Assembly (NCBI GenBank): GCA_027484825.1 | Contig: JAIXSE010000015.1 | Location: 310,001-374,000 of the forward strand | Source: Rubrivivax sp. | GTDB lineage: Bacteria; Pseudomonadota; Gammaproteobacteria; Burkholderiales; Burkholderiaceae_C | Length of the DNA: 64,000 nucleotides | Direction: 5' to 3' | Part shown: positions 1-8,324 of the stretch, piece after piece | Layout: each line of letters begins with the position of its first letter | Numbering within the stretch: position 1 is the first letter of the stretch | The notes under the pieces: model-generated | The model's input: the letters and a program-made list of their open reading frames with translations, nothing else | What the model was told of the DNA's origin: nothing | Database searches by the model: none | Position numbers and translations under genes: made by a program

Positions 1-2
1 GG

Positions 3-647
3 CTCGTCTTTTTGGCGACCCACTGTGGCTACAACCTGCGGACCAAGTGGCTGCTTTCAGCCGAGCTCTATGGCGCTTCTGAAGCCGCGCCGTGGACGTG
101 GTCGCGGGTCATAAATGATCCCGAGGCCTATGCTGACTGGGTCGAAGAACACTACGACACGTTCACCGGCAAGTTCGGCAACCACCGCAAGTACGAGTCG
201 CTCAAGCCAGGCCCCAAGGGGACAGGTGCAGTAGTCCGCAGCTATGTCAACTGGATTACAGGCTTTGGCTCGCACGCGGCAATGGTTACTCAAGCACAGG
301 CCCAAGCGAACGGTAATGCACGTCGCGCCTTTAACGTGCTGTATGAGCAGATGCGCGCGGTCATGCGCTTCGGCCGCACTGGCCGCTTCGATTACCTCAC
401 CATGCTTGGCAAGGTCGGGCTCGCCAACATCGAAGCAGACTCGACATACATGAACGAGGCGACGGGTCCAAAGCGCGGCGCGCGGCTGCTGTTTGACGGC
501 CAGATCGACTCCAATACCGGCGCCCGAGTCCTGGAGGCGCGCGTGGCCGCCCTCGAGCAGCATCTCGGCGTCGGCATGCAGGTCATGGAAGACGCATTGT
601 GCAACTGGCAGAAGAGCCCGAACATCTACCAGGCCTTCCGAGGCTAG
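3..647 (+). CDS. Partial CDS; possible alpha-glutamyl/putrescinyl thymine pyrophosphorylase-like (clade 3) protein
   Basis: The frame is open to the window edge, so the N-terminus is probably missing; the first visible permissive start is a TTG at 12. The protein is cytoplasmic-looking, with no signal peptide or membrane segment. Recognisable blocks are THCGYNLRTKW near the start, FTGKFGNHRKY, then RFGRTGRFDYLTMLGKVGL, ATGPKRGARLLF and a C-terminal GVGMQVMEDALCNWQKSP. From memory these resemble the bacterial 'clade 3' of predicted thymine pyrophosphorylases, which Aravind and colleagues linked to modified DNA bases. That identification is tentative. The gene ends three bases before the convergent stop of the HigA-ImmA/IrrE-like gene. 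If the family call is wrong, it is a conserved hypothetical protein of an accessory region. Confidence 0.55.
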   Translation, partial: LVFLATHCGYNLRTKWLLSAELYGASEAAPWTWSRVINDPEAYADWVEEHYDTFTGKFGNHRKYESLKPGPKGTGAVVRSYVNWITGFGSHAAMVTQAQAQANGNARRAFNVLYEQMRAVMRFGRTGRFDYLTMLGKVGLANIEADSTYMNEATGPKRGARLLFDGQIDSNTGARVLEARVAALEQHLGVGMQVMEDALCNWQKSPNIYQAFRG

Positions 648-649
648 GC

Positions 650-1726
650 CTACTCAGCCCAGGAGTACCGCTTTTTGAGGAAGTTAAGCTTGTCCTGACG
701 TACCAACCCGCGGTGCTGCAGCTGTCCGACCACGATGCCGGGCGAGATGGACAGGTTCTTCGCAAACCGCATGATGCTTCGGTACTCATGGGGCAGCGCT
801 CGCAAGGCCGCCTCTTCCGACGGCGGGATAAGTACTTGGCCAGCGAACTTGTTCGCTTCGGCTTCTTCGTGACTATCCAGCTCACGTCGGTCGGACCACT
901 CAAGAAACAGGCGGTCCTCATGAAGCAATAGATGGCCAGCTTCGTGAAAGAAGGTGAACCAAAAGCTGTCGTCGCGTAGGTAGCGAACGCTTAGCTGCAG
1001 GATCGCTTTGCCGTTCTTGACGCGGGTCGCACCGCTGGCAGGACACCCATTCGGCGCACGCACGATTACAACGGCGACGCCACAAGCAGCGCACTGCTTT
1101 TGGAGCTGCGGGATGAACTCGGCAGGCTCACGGACACGGGTCAGTGATTTCAAAGACGGCAACAAGCGTTCAAAGCACTCACGCGACCAAGTATCCACTG
1201 CCAGTTCCACAGCGGCCAGCTCGCCCTGTCTGAGCCATGCGGCTACCGATGCCGACTGCGCCGTGAAAACCGGCGAGGTGCGGTACGCGGTAAGGCCGGT
1301 TCGGTCGGAGAGCCAGGTGTCGCGCCACTCGTCAACAGTGCTGACTTCGAAGAAGTCCAGGGCGTTTCGTAGCTTTTCGCCCGTCGAGGTTGCTTTCTTG
1401 AGCCACCCGTACCGGACCATATCTGCAATCGGAAGGCTCGAGACCCACTGCCTACTGTCGTCCTGAAGCGCCTCAACGTCACGCCTGTACTGAGCTTCGC
1501 GTGCCAGCCAGAAACGCACGCTGCCCCCAACGACACCAGCCAAGCCTTTGGCACGAGCCGCAGTAATCGGCAGTTCGCCGTTGAAGAGCTGCCACAAATT
1601 CCCTGCGGGCAGCCCAATCGCCCGCGCGAGGTCGTCAGACTGGAGGCTCTTCTTGGCGATCAGTTGCCGGACGGTCTCGCCCGGCGGGGATGCCCATGCT
1701 GGGGAGAACTCGGTAGAGCGCGTCAC
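650..1726 (-). CDS. HigA-like XRE domain fused to ImmA/IrrE metallopeptidase; putative antitoxin/regulator
   Basis: The protein has 358 residues. Residues about 16-80 form an XRE/HigA-type helix-turn-helix (LARAIGLPAGNLWQLFNG, then RFWLAREAQYRRD, typical of HigA antitoxins). Residues about 205-320 form an ImmA/IrrE zinc peptidase domain with HEAGH at 261-265 and a likely third ligand in EEAEANKF at about 287-294. ImmA/IrrE proteins cleave or sense repressors. Fused to a HigA-type domain and next to a RelE/HigB-like gene, they are usually annotated as antitoxins. The ATG overlaps the stop of the upstream toxin-like gene in an ATGA arrangement, so the two are co-translated (toxin first). Whether the peptidase is active is unknown, but the zinc motif is intact. 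Confidence 0.8.
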   Translation of the reverse strand: MTRSTEFSPAWASPPGETVRQLIAKKSLQSDDLARAIGLPAGNLWQLFNGELPITAARAKGLAGVVGGSVRFWLAREAQYRRDVEALQDDSRQWVSSLPIADMVRYGWLKKATSTGEKLRNALDFFEVSTVDEWRDTWLSDRTGLTAYRTSPVFTAQSASVAAWLRQGELAAVELAVDTWSRECFERLLPSLKSLTRVREPAEFIPQLQKQCAACGVAVVIVRAPNGCPASGATRVKNGKAILQLSVRYLRDDSFWFTFFHEAGHLLLHEDRLFLEWSDRRELDSHEEAEANKFAGQVLIPPSEEAALRALPHEYRSIMRFAKNLSISPGIVVGQLQHRGLVRQDKLNFLKKRYSWAE

Positions 1727-2055
1727 AGGTCGCCTCCAATGTAGATGACCTTCAGCCTCGAGACCTGCGCCCAGTCGACGGCTTCACCGCTCACCGGCAC
1801 ATGCTGGTGGTTCACTTCGCAGTAGAGATATCGCCCTTCACTGAGCCCAAACCGTATCAGTCCCACCCTCGACCCGCAACTCTCGAATTCCAGCCCCATC
1901 TCCATCAGCTCGGCGACCGTTTCAACGGCCTCCAGGTCGGCGAGATACCTACGCAATGCGGCTGCGGCACTTTCCCCAAGCTCACGCTTGGCCCTTGCGG
2001 GGCTTTCGCATGTCGAGCGCAACTCTTTTGACTGAAACGCGACCTCAAGCCCCAT
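1723..2055 (-). CDS. RelE/HigB-like toxin candidate
   Basis: The frame is open further upstream, but the N-terminal part beyond about 2094 looks non-coding. ATG at 2055 (GLEVAFQSKELRSTCES) fits the usual beginning of this family; ATG at 2094 is an alternative, and neither has a good Shine-Dalgarno. The roughly 110-residue product contains a helical segment (LGESAAAALRRYLADLEAVETVAEL), then short beta strands ending in WAQVSRLKVIYIGG. This resembles the small RelE/HigB-like 'killer' proteins that pair with HigA-ImmA/IrrE fusions. By homology it would be a ribosome-dependent mRNA interferase. It overlaps the downstream partner by four bases. The toxin function is inferred from fold-like pattern and context, not from a diagnostic motif. 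Confidence 0.6.
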   Translation of the reverse strand: MGLEVAFQSKELRSTCESPARAKRELGESAAAALRRYLADLEAVETVAELMEMGLEFESCGSRVGLIRFGLSEGRYLYCEVNHQHVPVSGEAVDWAQVSRLKVIYIGGDL

Positions 2056-2342
2056 TGGGCAATTGTCGACGAAAGCGAAGAGCCCGACGGACATCACCAG
2101 CGACTTGACCACATGAACCGCCCCGGTATTCAGGGGGGCCAGTTGGTTTAAGTCAGACGGTCGCGGCCTGACCAGCGCATTGTCGGTAGTGATTGAACCA
2201 CGCGCCACATTCCAGAGATGGCAGTTCCACCAACTGCTGGGCCTTCCACTGACGACTCCACCAACGTATCCCACCCACCCAACATCGCCGCAGCACGGTG
2301 CATTGAAGACGCACATCAACTCCGCAACATTCGAAGTACCGC

Positions 2343-3254
2343 CTATGCCAGCCGCTGCAACACCCACTCGACAAGCCCGCTAGCACTACGAAATTCATCC
2401 GCCGAGCGTGCGGGAATCTCGGGATAACGCTCACGCCACATCGCTGCCAGCGCCGTCCCCGGCCCCACTTCAAGCACACAGCGCACGCCTCGCTCCGCGA
2501 GGCTATCGAGACAATCGTCCCAGCGGATCGTGGCGGCAATCTGGCCCGAGAGGGCAGACCTCAGCCCCTGCAGTTGCCTACTGGGCATGCCGGTGAAATT
2601 GCTGATCACCGCAACGGCTGGTGGCTTCAGCGCCAAAGTGGCGAGGTGTCGCGCGAATGCATGCGCAGCGTCCGCCATCCATGGCGTATGCGAAGCCACT
2701 GCAATGGGCAACTGTTTGCAGCGAAAGCCAGCGGCCGTCCAGAGTGCGGCAGCGCTGCTCAGCTCGGATGTCAGCCCTCCCACGATCACGTGCTCTGGGC
2801 TGATCCGGATGGCCAGCTTCATTCCGGAGTGAGCGGCCGTAAGCGCCTCCGCGCCAGGCCCCTGTACCGACAGCAGTCCGCCATCATGGCCCCGCGCAGC
2901 CGCATTCATGGCCTCAGCCCGCCGAGCCGCCAGATCCAGCGCGGTATCCACGTCGTACATCCCAGCCGCCGAAAAGGCCGCAATCTCACCAACGCTATAG
3001 CCCGCTATCGCCACCGGCACTGGCAACTGCCGAGCCACAGCCTGCCACGCGGCCAGACTCACACCCGCCAACAACGGCTGCGCAATCGAATTGGCATGGA
3101 GCCACTGCGGATCAGCCGCACGCACTCGCCAGTCAGGCCCGATCTGCCTGACCAGTGACGCCATCGCAGGCGCCGCCGCCGTTGTTCCCTCCAGCCACGA
3201 CAGCATCTGGGCGTGTTGCGCGCCCTGGCCGGGAAAGAGCAGGCCCAGGCCCAT
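2343..3254 (-). CDS. mdcH: Malonate decarboxylase epsilon subunit (malonyl-CoA:ACP transacylase)
   Basis: MdcH loads malonate onto the acyl-carrier subunit of malonate decarboxylase by transacylation during activation and turnover. The 303-residue protein starts GLGLLFPGQGAQHAQML, the FabD-type GQGAQ signature, and has the nucleophile elbow GYSVGE (Ser about 86) and a later conserved His (SHTPWM). FabD usually has GHS; the GYS variant is seen in MdcH. It is the last gene of the mdc operon and begins immediately after the mdcB stop. About 290 bp of non-coding sequence separates it from the toxin/antitoxin-like genes downstream. No hairpin terminator was recognised there. Confidence 0.92.
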   Translation of the reverse strand: MGLGLLFPGQGAQHAQMLSWLEGTTAAAPAMASLVRQIGPDWRVRAADPQWLHANSIAQPLLAGVSLAAWQAVARQLPVPVAIAGYSVGEIAAFSAAGMYDVDTALDLAARRAEAMNAAARGHDGGLLSVQGPGAEALTAAHSGMKLAIRISPEHVIVGGLTSELSSAAALWTAAGFRCKQLPIAVASHTPWMADAAHAFARHLATLALKPPAVAVISNFTGMPSRQLQGLRSALSGQIAATIRWDDCLDSLAERGVRCVLEVGPGTALAAMWRERYPEIPARSADEFRSASGLVEWVLQRLA

Positions 3255-4091
3255 TCAACACACGCGCTGGAGCCAGCAAGCGGCTGCCAGCGTATCGGCA
3301 GACCCGCCCGGCGAGAGACGGCGGCGGACGAAGTCCCGCCCCATCGCAGCGGCTGCTGCTTGCCCATCAACGCGCCCTGCACCACCCGCTGCGAGAAATT
3401 CCCGCGCAGCTTGCTGTGCATGACGCAATCCCTCCAGACCGCCCCGATGCGCCAGATTGCTGTCATCAAGCACCGTCATGGTGGTGAAGAGCGTATCCAA
3501 TTGAGCCTGTGGACGGCTGAGCCCACGAGCGAGCCCGTCGCGCAACGAAGGCGATGCAATCTCGAACAGCGTCGGAAAGCCGAGCGCCGCTTCGGCGGAG
3601 GCGCTGCGCAACTGGTACCGCTGTGCAGCCCTGCCGCCAGGCAGCAAGGAAGGCCGCTCGGCCCGCTTGGCCAGGGCGTCTCCCCAACGCTTGCTGAGCA
3701 TGGCACGCAAATCCTCAGGCGACACACGCCGCCCGACGGCACCCGCTGCCGCGCACAGCAGGCCCAGCATGAAGATGGCGCCGCGGTGTGTGTTGACGCC
3801 GCCGGTCGCAACCAGCATGCGGCCCTCCGCAGCAATGCCGCAGCGCTCCAGCGCATCGAAGGGGGCGCCCGCGGCGCCGAGCTCCGCGATGCTCACAAAA
3901 TAACTTCGCAACGCAAGAATGCTGCGCATGAATGTCTTCGCATCCATGTCGTCATGGCTGCCGCAGCAGGTCAGCGTGACGAGGCCCGGCTTGGGCGACA
4001 GCGCCAGCTCGTCGTAGAGCGACAGCACAGCAGCGCGTCCGATCTCTTGCGCTGTCAGCGCTTCAGAAGCCAGGACTGCATGCGCGTTCAT
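3255..4091 (-). CDS. mdcB: Triphosphoribosyl-dephospho-CoA synthase (malonate decarboxylase cofactor)
   Basis: MdcB makes 2'-(5''-triphosphoribosyl)-3'-dephospho-CoA, the prosthetic-group precursor of the MdcC carrier protein, from ATP and dephospho-CoA. The 278-residue sequence has the CitG/MdcB family blocks LYDELALSPKPGLVT near the N-terminus, GSHDDMDAKTFMRS, and a central GGVNTHRGAIFMLGL segment, which is highly characteristic. It overlaps mdcG by four bases (ATGA) and abuts mdcH, consistent with tight translational coupling. Length is normal for MdcB. Confidence 0.93.
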   Translation of the reverse strand: MNAHAVLASEALTAQEIGRAAVLSLYDELALSPKPGLVTLTCCGSHDDMDAKTFMRSILALRSYFVSIAELGAAGAPFDALERCGIAAEGRMLVATGGVNTHRGAIFMLGLLCAAAGAVGRRVSPEDLRAMLSKRWGDALAKRAERPSLLPGGRAAQRYQLRSASAEAALGFPTLFEIASPSLRDGLARGLSRPQAQLDTLFTTMTVLDDSNLAHRGGLEGLRHAQQAAREFLAAGGAGRVDGQAAAAAMGRDFVRRRLSPGGSADTLAAACWLQRVC

Positions 4092-4756
4092 GCGTCCTCC
4101 GTCTGGCGATCAAAGGCATCCATCGTCTGCACGGTGCTGACCCCATGCAGGCGCTTGACGAGCAGGCCGCGTGTGCGCCCTTCACGCCACGCCTGCCATT
4201 CGCGCCAGGCGACGGCGGTTTCGCCGGCAAAGACCAGTTCTCCGTCGAGCCGTACTGAGCTGCTCCACTGCGCCAGGCACCGGACTGCCGCATCCGCCTC
4301 GTCCGTCCCGCTCACGTTCATCCACAGATCCAGATCCGATCCGGCGCGCGTGTAAGCCAGCCCCGTCATCGCCTGCCAGCCGAAGCTGCCGTAGGCGCGA
4401 GCGGAGACACCCTCACGCGCCAAGGCCTCGGCCAGCGCGATGGCGCTGGCACGCGCCGCCCCGGGGAGTTGCGGAGCGATCCGGCCCAGCAATGGGAATT
4501 CGTCGAAGTAGGCGACGTCCGACCTCGGGACCTGCAGCAGGAGCGGTCGCCGCGACCAGCGAGCCGGCGAGCTCAGGCCCAGCGCCAGATGCCCCTCACT
4601 CAGGAAGTCGGGCTGTCGCGTCACGACCAGGGGCAGCCTGCGCTCCGCCCAGTGCTCCACGCATTCGCGGGCATCCCCCTCCCAGCTCCCTCCCAGCACC
4701 CGTCGCCAGCCGTCGGCTGACAGCCACGCAATCTGGTGTCGGTGCAGCGGAACCAT
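4088..4756 (-). CDS. mdcG: Malonate decarboxylase holo-ACP synthase (phosphoribosyl-dephospho-CoA transferase)
   Basis: MdcG attaches the MdcB product to the serine of the MdcC carrier. The 222-residue protein starts VPLHRHQIAWLSADGWRRV and carries ARAYGSFGWQAMTGLAYT followed by SDLDLWMNV. The GSDLD segment is the nucleotidyltransferase-type metal-binding signature of the family. It lies three bases after the mdcE stop and overlaps mdcB. The product name follows from this sequence pattern together with its fixed place between mdcE and mdcB. Confidence 0.92.
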   Translation of the reverse strand: MVPLHRHQIAWLSADGWRRVLGGSWEGDARECVEHWAERRLPLVVTRQPDFLSEGHLALGLSSPARWSRRPLLLQVPRSDVAYFDEFPLLGRIAPQLPGAARASAIALAEALAREGVSARAYGSFGWQAMTGLAYTRAGSDLDLWMNVSGTDEADAAVRCLAQWSSSVRLDGELVFAGETAVAWREWQAWREGRTRGLLVKRLHGVSTVQTMDAFDRQTEDA

Positions 4757-4759
4757 CGT

Positions 4760-5461
4760 TCACACCGCCTGCAGGACGAGCTCGATCACTTCAGCGGCGT
4801 GACGTCGGCCACCGCGCGCCGCACCGTCCGCGGCGCGTTGGTCCACCGTCGGGGCATGCGCGAGCGCCTCGCGCAAGGCGGCCTGGAAGTCGCCTTCCCA
4901 CAAGCGACGCACGCCACCCATCGCCACATAGTTGTCCACCCCTGGTGCGAACACCGGGTTGTCCTCGGATAGCTCCGCCAGCAGCGACTCCGGCAGCTTC
5001 GTGACACGCGCCATCGCGGGTAAGCGCATGACGCGGATCTCGGCCTCGGGCAGGGCGTCGCACGCATCCGCGATCAGGCCTGAAGTGATGAAGCCGCCCG
5101 AAAGCGCCTGGTCGTACACAAGCCCCAGGACGCGGTGTCCACGACGGCGCGCCAGGTCGAGGCACATGCCCAGATGCGCCATCGCGCGGTTGATGCCAAG
5201 CAGCTCGTCGCGGCGGCGCAGTTGCTGGCCCTGGGTGTCGATCAGCAGCAGAAGGGTCCGGCCGGGATGGCGCGCGAGCGTGTCGAGCACCACGCGAGCC
5301 TGCGCCAGCGCCAGCTGCACGCCGATCGGAGCATGTCCGGTCGTGCCCAGGACGGTGATCGGCTCGCCATCGAAGGTCACGTCGCCGTGCAGGAAGTCGC
5401 CGTCGCGGCGGATGCCATGCTCAGCACCGAAGAGCTGAGTGGCCAGGTTCTGCCAGTCCAT
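4760..5461 (-). CDS. mdcE: Malonate decarboxylase gamma subunit
   Basis: MdcE pairs with MdcD to form the carboxyltransferase-like unit that decarboxylates malonyl-S-ACP to acetyl-S-ACP and CO2 in the cytoplasm. The 233-residue protein belongs to the crotonase/carboxyltransferase superfamily: GTTGHAPIGVQLALAQARVVL in the N-terminal half and YDQALSGGFITSGLIADA in the middle, a typical oxyanion-hole glycine turn. The start codon shares one base with the mdcD stop (TGATG). The Ala/Gly/Arg-rich C-terminus (QRAADGAARGGRR) is less conserved. Confidence 0.93.
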   Translation of the reverse strand: MDWQNLATQLFGAEHGIRRDGDFLHGDVTFDGEPITVLGTTGHAPIGVQLALAQARVVLDTLARHPGRTLLLLIDTQGQQLRRRDELLGINRAMAHLGMCLDLARRRGHRVLGLVYDQALSGGFITSGLIADACDALPEAEIRVMRLPAMARVTKLPESLLAELSEDNPVFAPGVDNYVAMGGVRRLWEGDFQAALREALAHAPTVDQRAADGAARGGRRHAAEVIELVLQAV

Positions 5462-6321
5462 CAGCGGGCTCCCAGGGCGGTCACGGCCGCCACGTCAAGG
5501 TCGGGGATGCGGGACGCGTCGGGCAGGCCGAGGGAGGTCCAGAGGTCGAGCGCATCGGTACCGTCAAAACCCAAGCGTGCCGCGAGGAGCGCATGTTCGG
5601 CCTCGAGCCGTTCCAGCGTCACAGGCCGGCTGACGTCGAGCGCCGCAATGGCCGCCTCGCGGAAAGCGGCCACGTCGTCCTCCACCAGCACGTCGCAATC
5701 GCCCGTGAGCCAACGGTGCTTGCCGCCGGTGGTGCGCCACACCAGAGCGCGGTCGCGGCTGTCGAATTCTTCCACGCCGTGCGATGCCTCGATGACCTCG
5801 GGGCCCGACATGGCCAGCCGGCCGATGTCGCTCATCACGATGTGGTCGGCGCAGCGCGCCACGATGCCCATGCCGCCGAAGCAGCCCCCCGTGCCACCGA
5901 TCAGCACCACGATCGGGATGCCTGCCGCGCGCACGTCCAGCAGCGCGCGCATCACCTCCGACACGGCGATCAGCCCGGCATTGGCCTCGTGCAGCCGCAC
6001 GCCACCGGACTCGGCCAGGAGCAACACCGCATCGGGCCGGTCGCGCAGCGCGCGCTGCAGCAGCCCGACCAGTTTGGCGCCGTGGATCTCTCCCACGCCA
6101 CCGCCCATGAACTGCCCCTCCTGCGCGGCCACGAAGATGGGCCGGCCCGCCAGGGAAGCGCGACCGATGGCCACGCCGTCGTCGAAGGAGGACGGCACGC
6201 CCAACTGGGCCAGGTGCGGGCTGGTGAGTTTGAGCGCTGGCGGCAGCCACTCGTGGAAGCTGTTCGGGTCCAGCAACAAGGCCAGGCGCTCACGCGCACT
6301 GCATTCGGCAAAAGAGATCAT
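5461..6321 (-). CDS. mdcD: Malonate decarboxylase beta subunit
   Basis: The 286-residue MdcD is the other half of the decarboxylase carboxyltransferase module. It shows SFDDGVAIGRASLAGRPI, then QEGQFMGGGVGEIHGAKL, the acyl-CoA-carboxyltransferase glycine-rich loop GGTGGCFGGMGI, and SDIGRLAMSGPEVIE. Its ATG overlaps the mdcC stop (ATGA). Members of this family act on malonyl-S-ACP bound to the MdcC subunit. Length and block order match the family, and nothing appears truncated. Confidence 0.94.
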   Translation of the reverse strand: MISFAECSARERLALLLDPNSFHEWLPPALKLTSPHLAQLGVPSSFDDGVAIGRASLAGRPIFVAAQEGQFMGGGVGEIHGAKLVGLLQRALRDRPDAVLLLAESGGVRLHEANAGLIAVSEVMRALLDVRAAGIPIVVLIGGTGGCFGGMGIVARCADHIVMSDIGRLAMSGPEVIEASHGVEEFDSRDRALVWRTTGGKHRWLTGDCDVLVEDDVAAFREAAIAALDVSRPVTLERLEAEHALLAARLGFDGTDALDLWTSLGLPDASRIPDLDVAAVTALGAR

Positions 6322-6632
6322 GGCTGGAGCTCCTGCACGGCCTGATCGAGCCGCAGGCTGACGACTGCGGGCGTGGCGCCCATGTCGTGGATGGACACCT
6401 GCACACCGGCCAGCGCATGACGCGCGTGAAAGTCGCGGACGACCGCAGCCCAGATCGCGCCGAAGCCGCGCGCGGAGGTCTCGACGTGGATGCGGCAGTC
6501 GTTGCCCGCCACCGGTTCAAGCAGCACCTCCAGGTTGCCGGATCCCACCACGCCCACCAGCACGGGCACAAAGCTGCCGGCCGGGCGAGTGCCGGGGAAG
6601 CTGTAGTCCAGGGTTTCGAGACCGGGTTGCAT
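6318..6632 (-). CDS. mdcC: Malonate decarboxylase delta subunit (acyl carrier protein)
   Basis: MdcC carries the 2'-(5''-phosphoribosyl)-3'-dephospho-CoA prosthetic group. The signature VGSGNLEVLLEP, with its serine as the attachment site, is present at about residues 30-42. A C-terminal IHDMGATPAVVSLRLDQA completes the family pattern. I chose ATG at 6632 because a GAGGA Shine-Dalgarno lies about ten bases upstream; a GTG at 6647 that overlaps the mdcA stop is an alternative giving five more residues. The gene overlaps mdcD by four bases. Confidence 0.92.
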   Translation of the reverse strand: MQPGLETLDYSFPGTRPAGSFVPVLVGVVGSGNLEVLLEPVAGNDCRIHVETSARGFGAIWAAVVRDFHARHALAGVQVSIHDMGATPAVVSLRLDQAVQELQP

Positions 6633-6643
6633 GCTGCGGGTCC

Positions 6644-8314
6644 TCACCAGTTGCGAAAGCGCTTCGGAGGCGCATACAGGCCGCCCGAGGCACGCACGAG
6701 GTCGCGCATGCTGCGGGCGGCGAGCAGATTGCGGTTGGCATCGCGCGGGTCGATGCCCAGGTCGGCCGGCCGGCGGATGACGCCGCGGTCGCGCAGGTTC
6801 TCCACCATGCGGGCGTCCCGCGCCAAGCCCACGGCCGTGTAGCCCGACACGCCGCGAATGGCCTGCTCCCGCTCTTCATCAGTGCGGCACAGCAGCAGGT
6901 TGGCAATGCCTTCCTCGGTGAGCACGTGGCTCACGTCCTCGCCGTAGATCATGATGGGCGGCAGCGCCATGTCGGCCTGCTCCTGCAGCGTCCACGCATC
7001 CAGGCGTTCAACGAAGGCGGGCTGCATGTGCTCGCGGAAGGTCTCCACCATCTGCACAACAAGCTTTTGGCCGCGGGGGGTGCCGGCAGCCCCCGCCCGG
7101 CCCGCGCGCGCCTCGCCGCCCGCCTTGAGCCAGGCGGGGCTGGCGTGTCGGCGGCCGCGGGCGTCGGCGCCCATGTTGGGCGCACCGCCGAAGCCCGTGA
7201 TACGGCCCAGTGTGGCGGTGGAGCTGTTGCCCTGCAGATCCATCTGCAGCGTGGATCCGATGAACAGGTCGCAGGCGTAGTGGCCCGCAGCCTGGCAGAA
7301 CGCGCGGTTGCTGCGCAGGCTGCCGTCGGCGCCAGTGAAGAAGACGTCCGAGCGGGCACGGATGTAGTCCTCCATGCCCAGCTCCGACCCGAAGGAATGC
7401 ACGGACTGCACCCAGCCGGCTTCGATGGCCGGGATGAGGGCAGGGTGCGGGTTCAGCGCCCAGTGCTGGCAGATGCGGCCCTTCAGGCCTAGCGACTCGC
7501 CGTAAGTGGGCAGCAGCAGTTCAATGGCCGCCGTGTCGAAACCGATGCCATGGTTCAGGCGCTGCACGCCGTACTCGGCATAGATGCCCTTGATGGCCAT
7601 CATGGCCATCAGCACCTGGATTTCGCTGATCTGGGCCGGGTCGCGGGTGAAGAGAGGCTCGACCAGGTTGGGGCGCGGCGCCGTCACAACAAAGTCCACC
7701 CAGTCGGCGGGGATGTCGATGCGGGGCAGGGTGTCGAGCACCTCGTTCACCTGGGCGATGACGATGCCGCCAGAGAAGGCCGTGGCCTCGACAATGGCGG
7801 GCGTGTCTTCGGTGTTGGGCCCGGTGTAGAGGTTGCCATGGCGGTCGGCCGCCTGGGCGGCGACCAGCGCCACCTTGGGCGTGAGGTCGACGAAGTAGCG
7901 GGCAAACAGCTCCAGGTAGGTGTGGATGGCACCGATCTCAATGCCCCCACTGCTGACCAGCCGCGCCAGGCGGGCGCCCTGCGGGCCGGAGAATGAGAAG
8001 TCCAGCCGGCGGGCAATGCCGCTCTCAAACACGTCCAGGTGGGCCGGGAGCGCCAGCACCGACTGCACCATGTGCAGGTCGTGGACGCGCTGCACATCCA
8101 GTTGCGTCAGCGCGTCCGCAAGGAAGTCGGCCTGCTTCTGGTTGTTGCCCTCGAGGCAGACGCGGTCGCCGGGTTGCAGCACTGCCTCGAGCAGGGCGAC
8201 GGTGGCGTCCGTCGCCACATGCCGCCCGCGCAGACCGGGCCCAAGGGCGGTGGCGGCGCGGGCGAGGCGCTCGCGCCGTTCGCGGTCGCGCAAGTTCCAG
8301 GCGGGGGCGTTCAT
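6644..8314 (-). CDS. mdcA: Malonate decarboxylase alpha subunit (acetyl-S-ACP:malonate ACP transferase)
   Basis: MdcA exchanges acetyl for malonyl on the carrier protein, a CoA-transferase-type reaction. The protein has 556 residues. It begins NAPAWNLRDRERRERL and contains GRHVATDATVALLEAVLQPGDRVCLEGNNQKQ, ALVAAQAADRHGNLYTGPNTEDTPAIVEATAF, GIGFDTAAIELLLPTYGE and GFGGAPNMGADARGRRHASPAW, all hallmark MdcA blocks. ATG 8314 was chosen because GAGGAG lies eight bases upstream; the longer open frame upstream has no such support. It follows dctM by ten bases, which places the transporter genes in the same operon. Confidence 0.95.
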   Translation of the reverse strand: MNAPAWNLRDRERRERLARAATALGPGLRGRHVATDATVALLEAVLQPGDRVCLEGNNQKQADFLADALTQLDVQRVHDLHMVQSVLALPAHLDVFESGIARRLDFSFSGPQGARLARLVSSGGIEIGAIHTYLELFARYFVDLTPKVALVAAQAADRHGNLYTGPNTEDTPAIVEATAFSGGIVIAQVNEVLDTLPRIDIPADWVDFVVTAPRPNLVEPLFTRDPAQISEIQVLMAMMAIKGIYAEYGVQRLNHGIGFDTAAIELLLPTYGESLGLKGRICQHWALNPHPALIPAIEAGWVQSVHSFGSELGMEDYIRARSDVFFTGADGSLRSNRAFCQAAGHYACDLFIGSTLQMDLQGNSSTATLGRITGFGGAPNMGADARGRRHASPAWLKAGGEARAGRAGAAGTPRGQKLVVQMVETFREHMQPAFVERLDAWTLQEQADMALPPIMIYGEDVSHVLTEEGIANLLLCRTDEEREQAIRGVSGYTAVGLARDARMVENLRDRGVIRRPADLGIDPRDANRNLLAARSMRDLVRASGGLYAPPKRFRNW

Positions 8315-8324
8315 CGGTGGCTCC

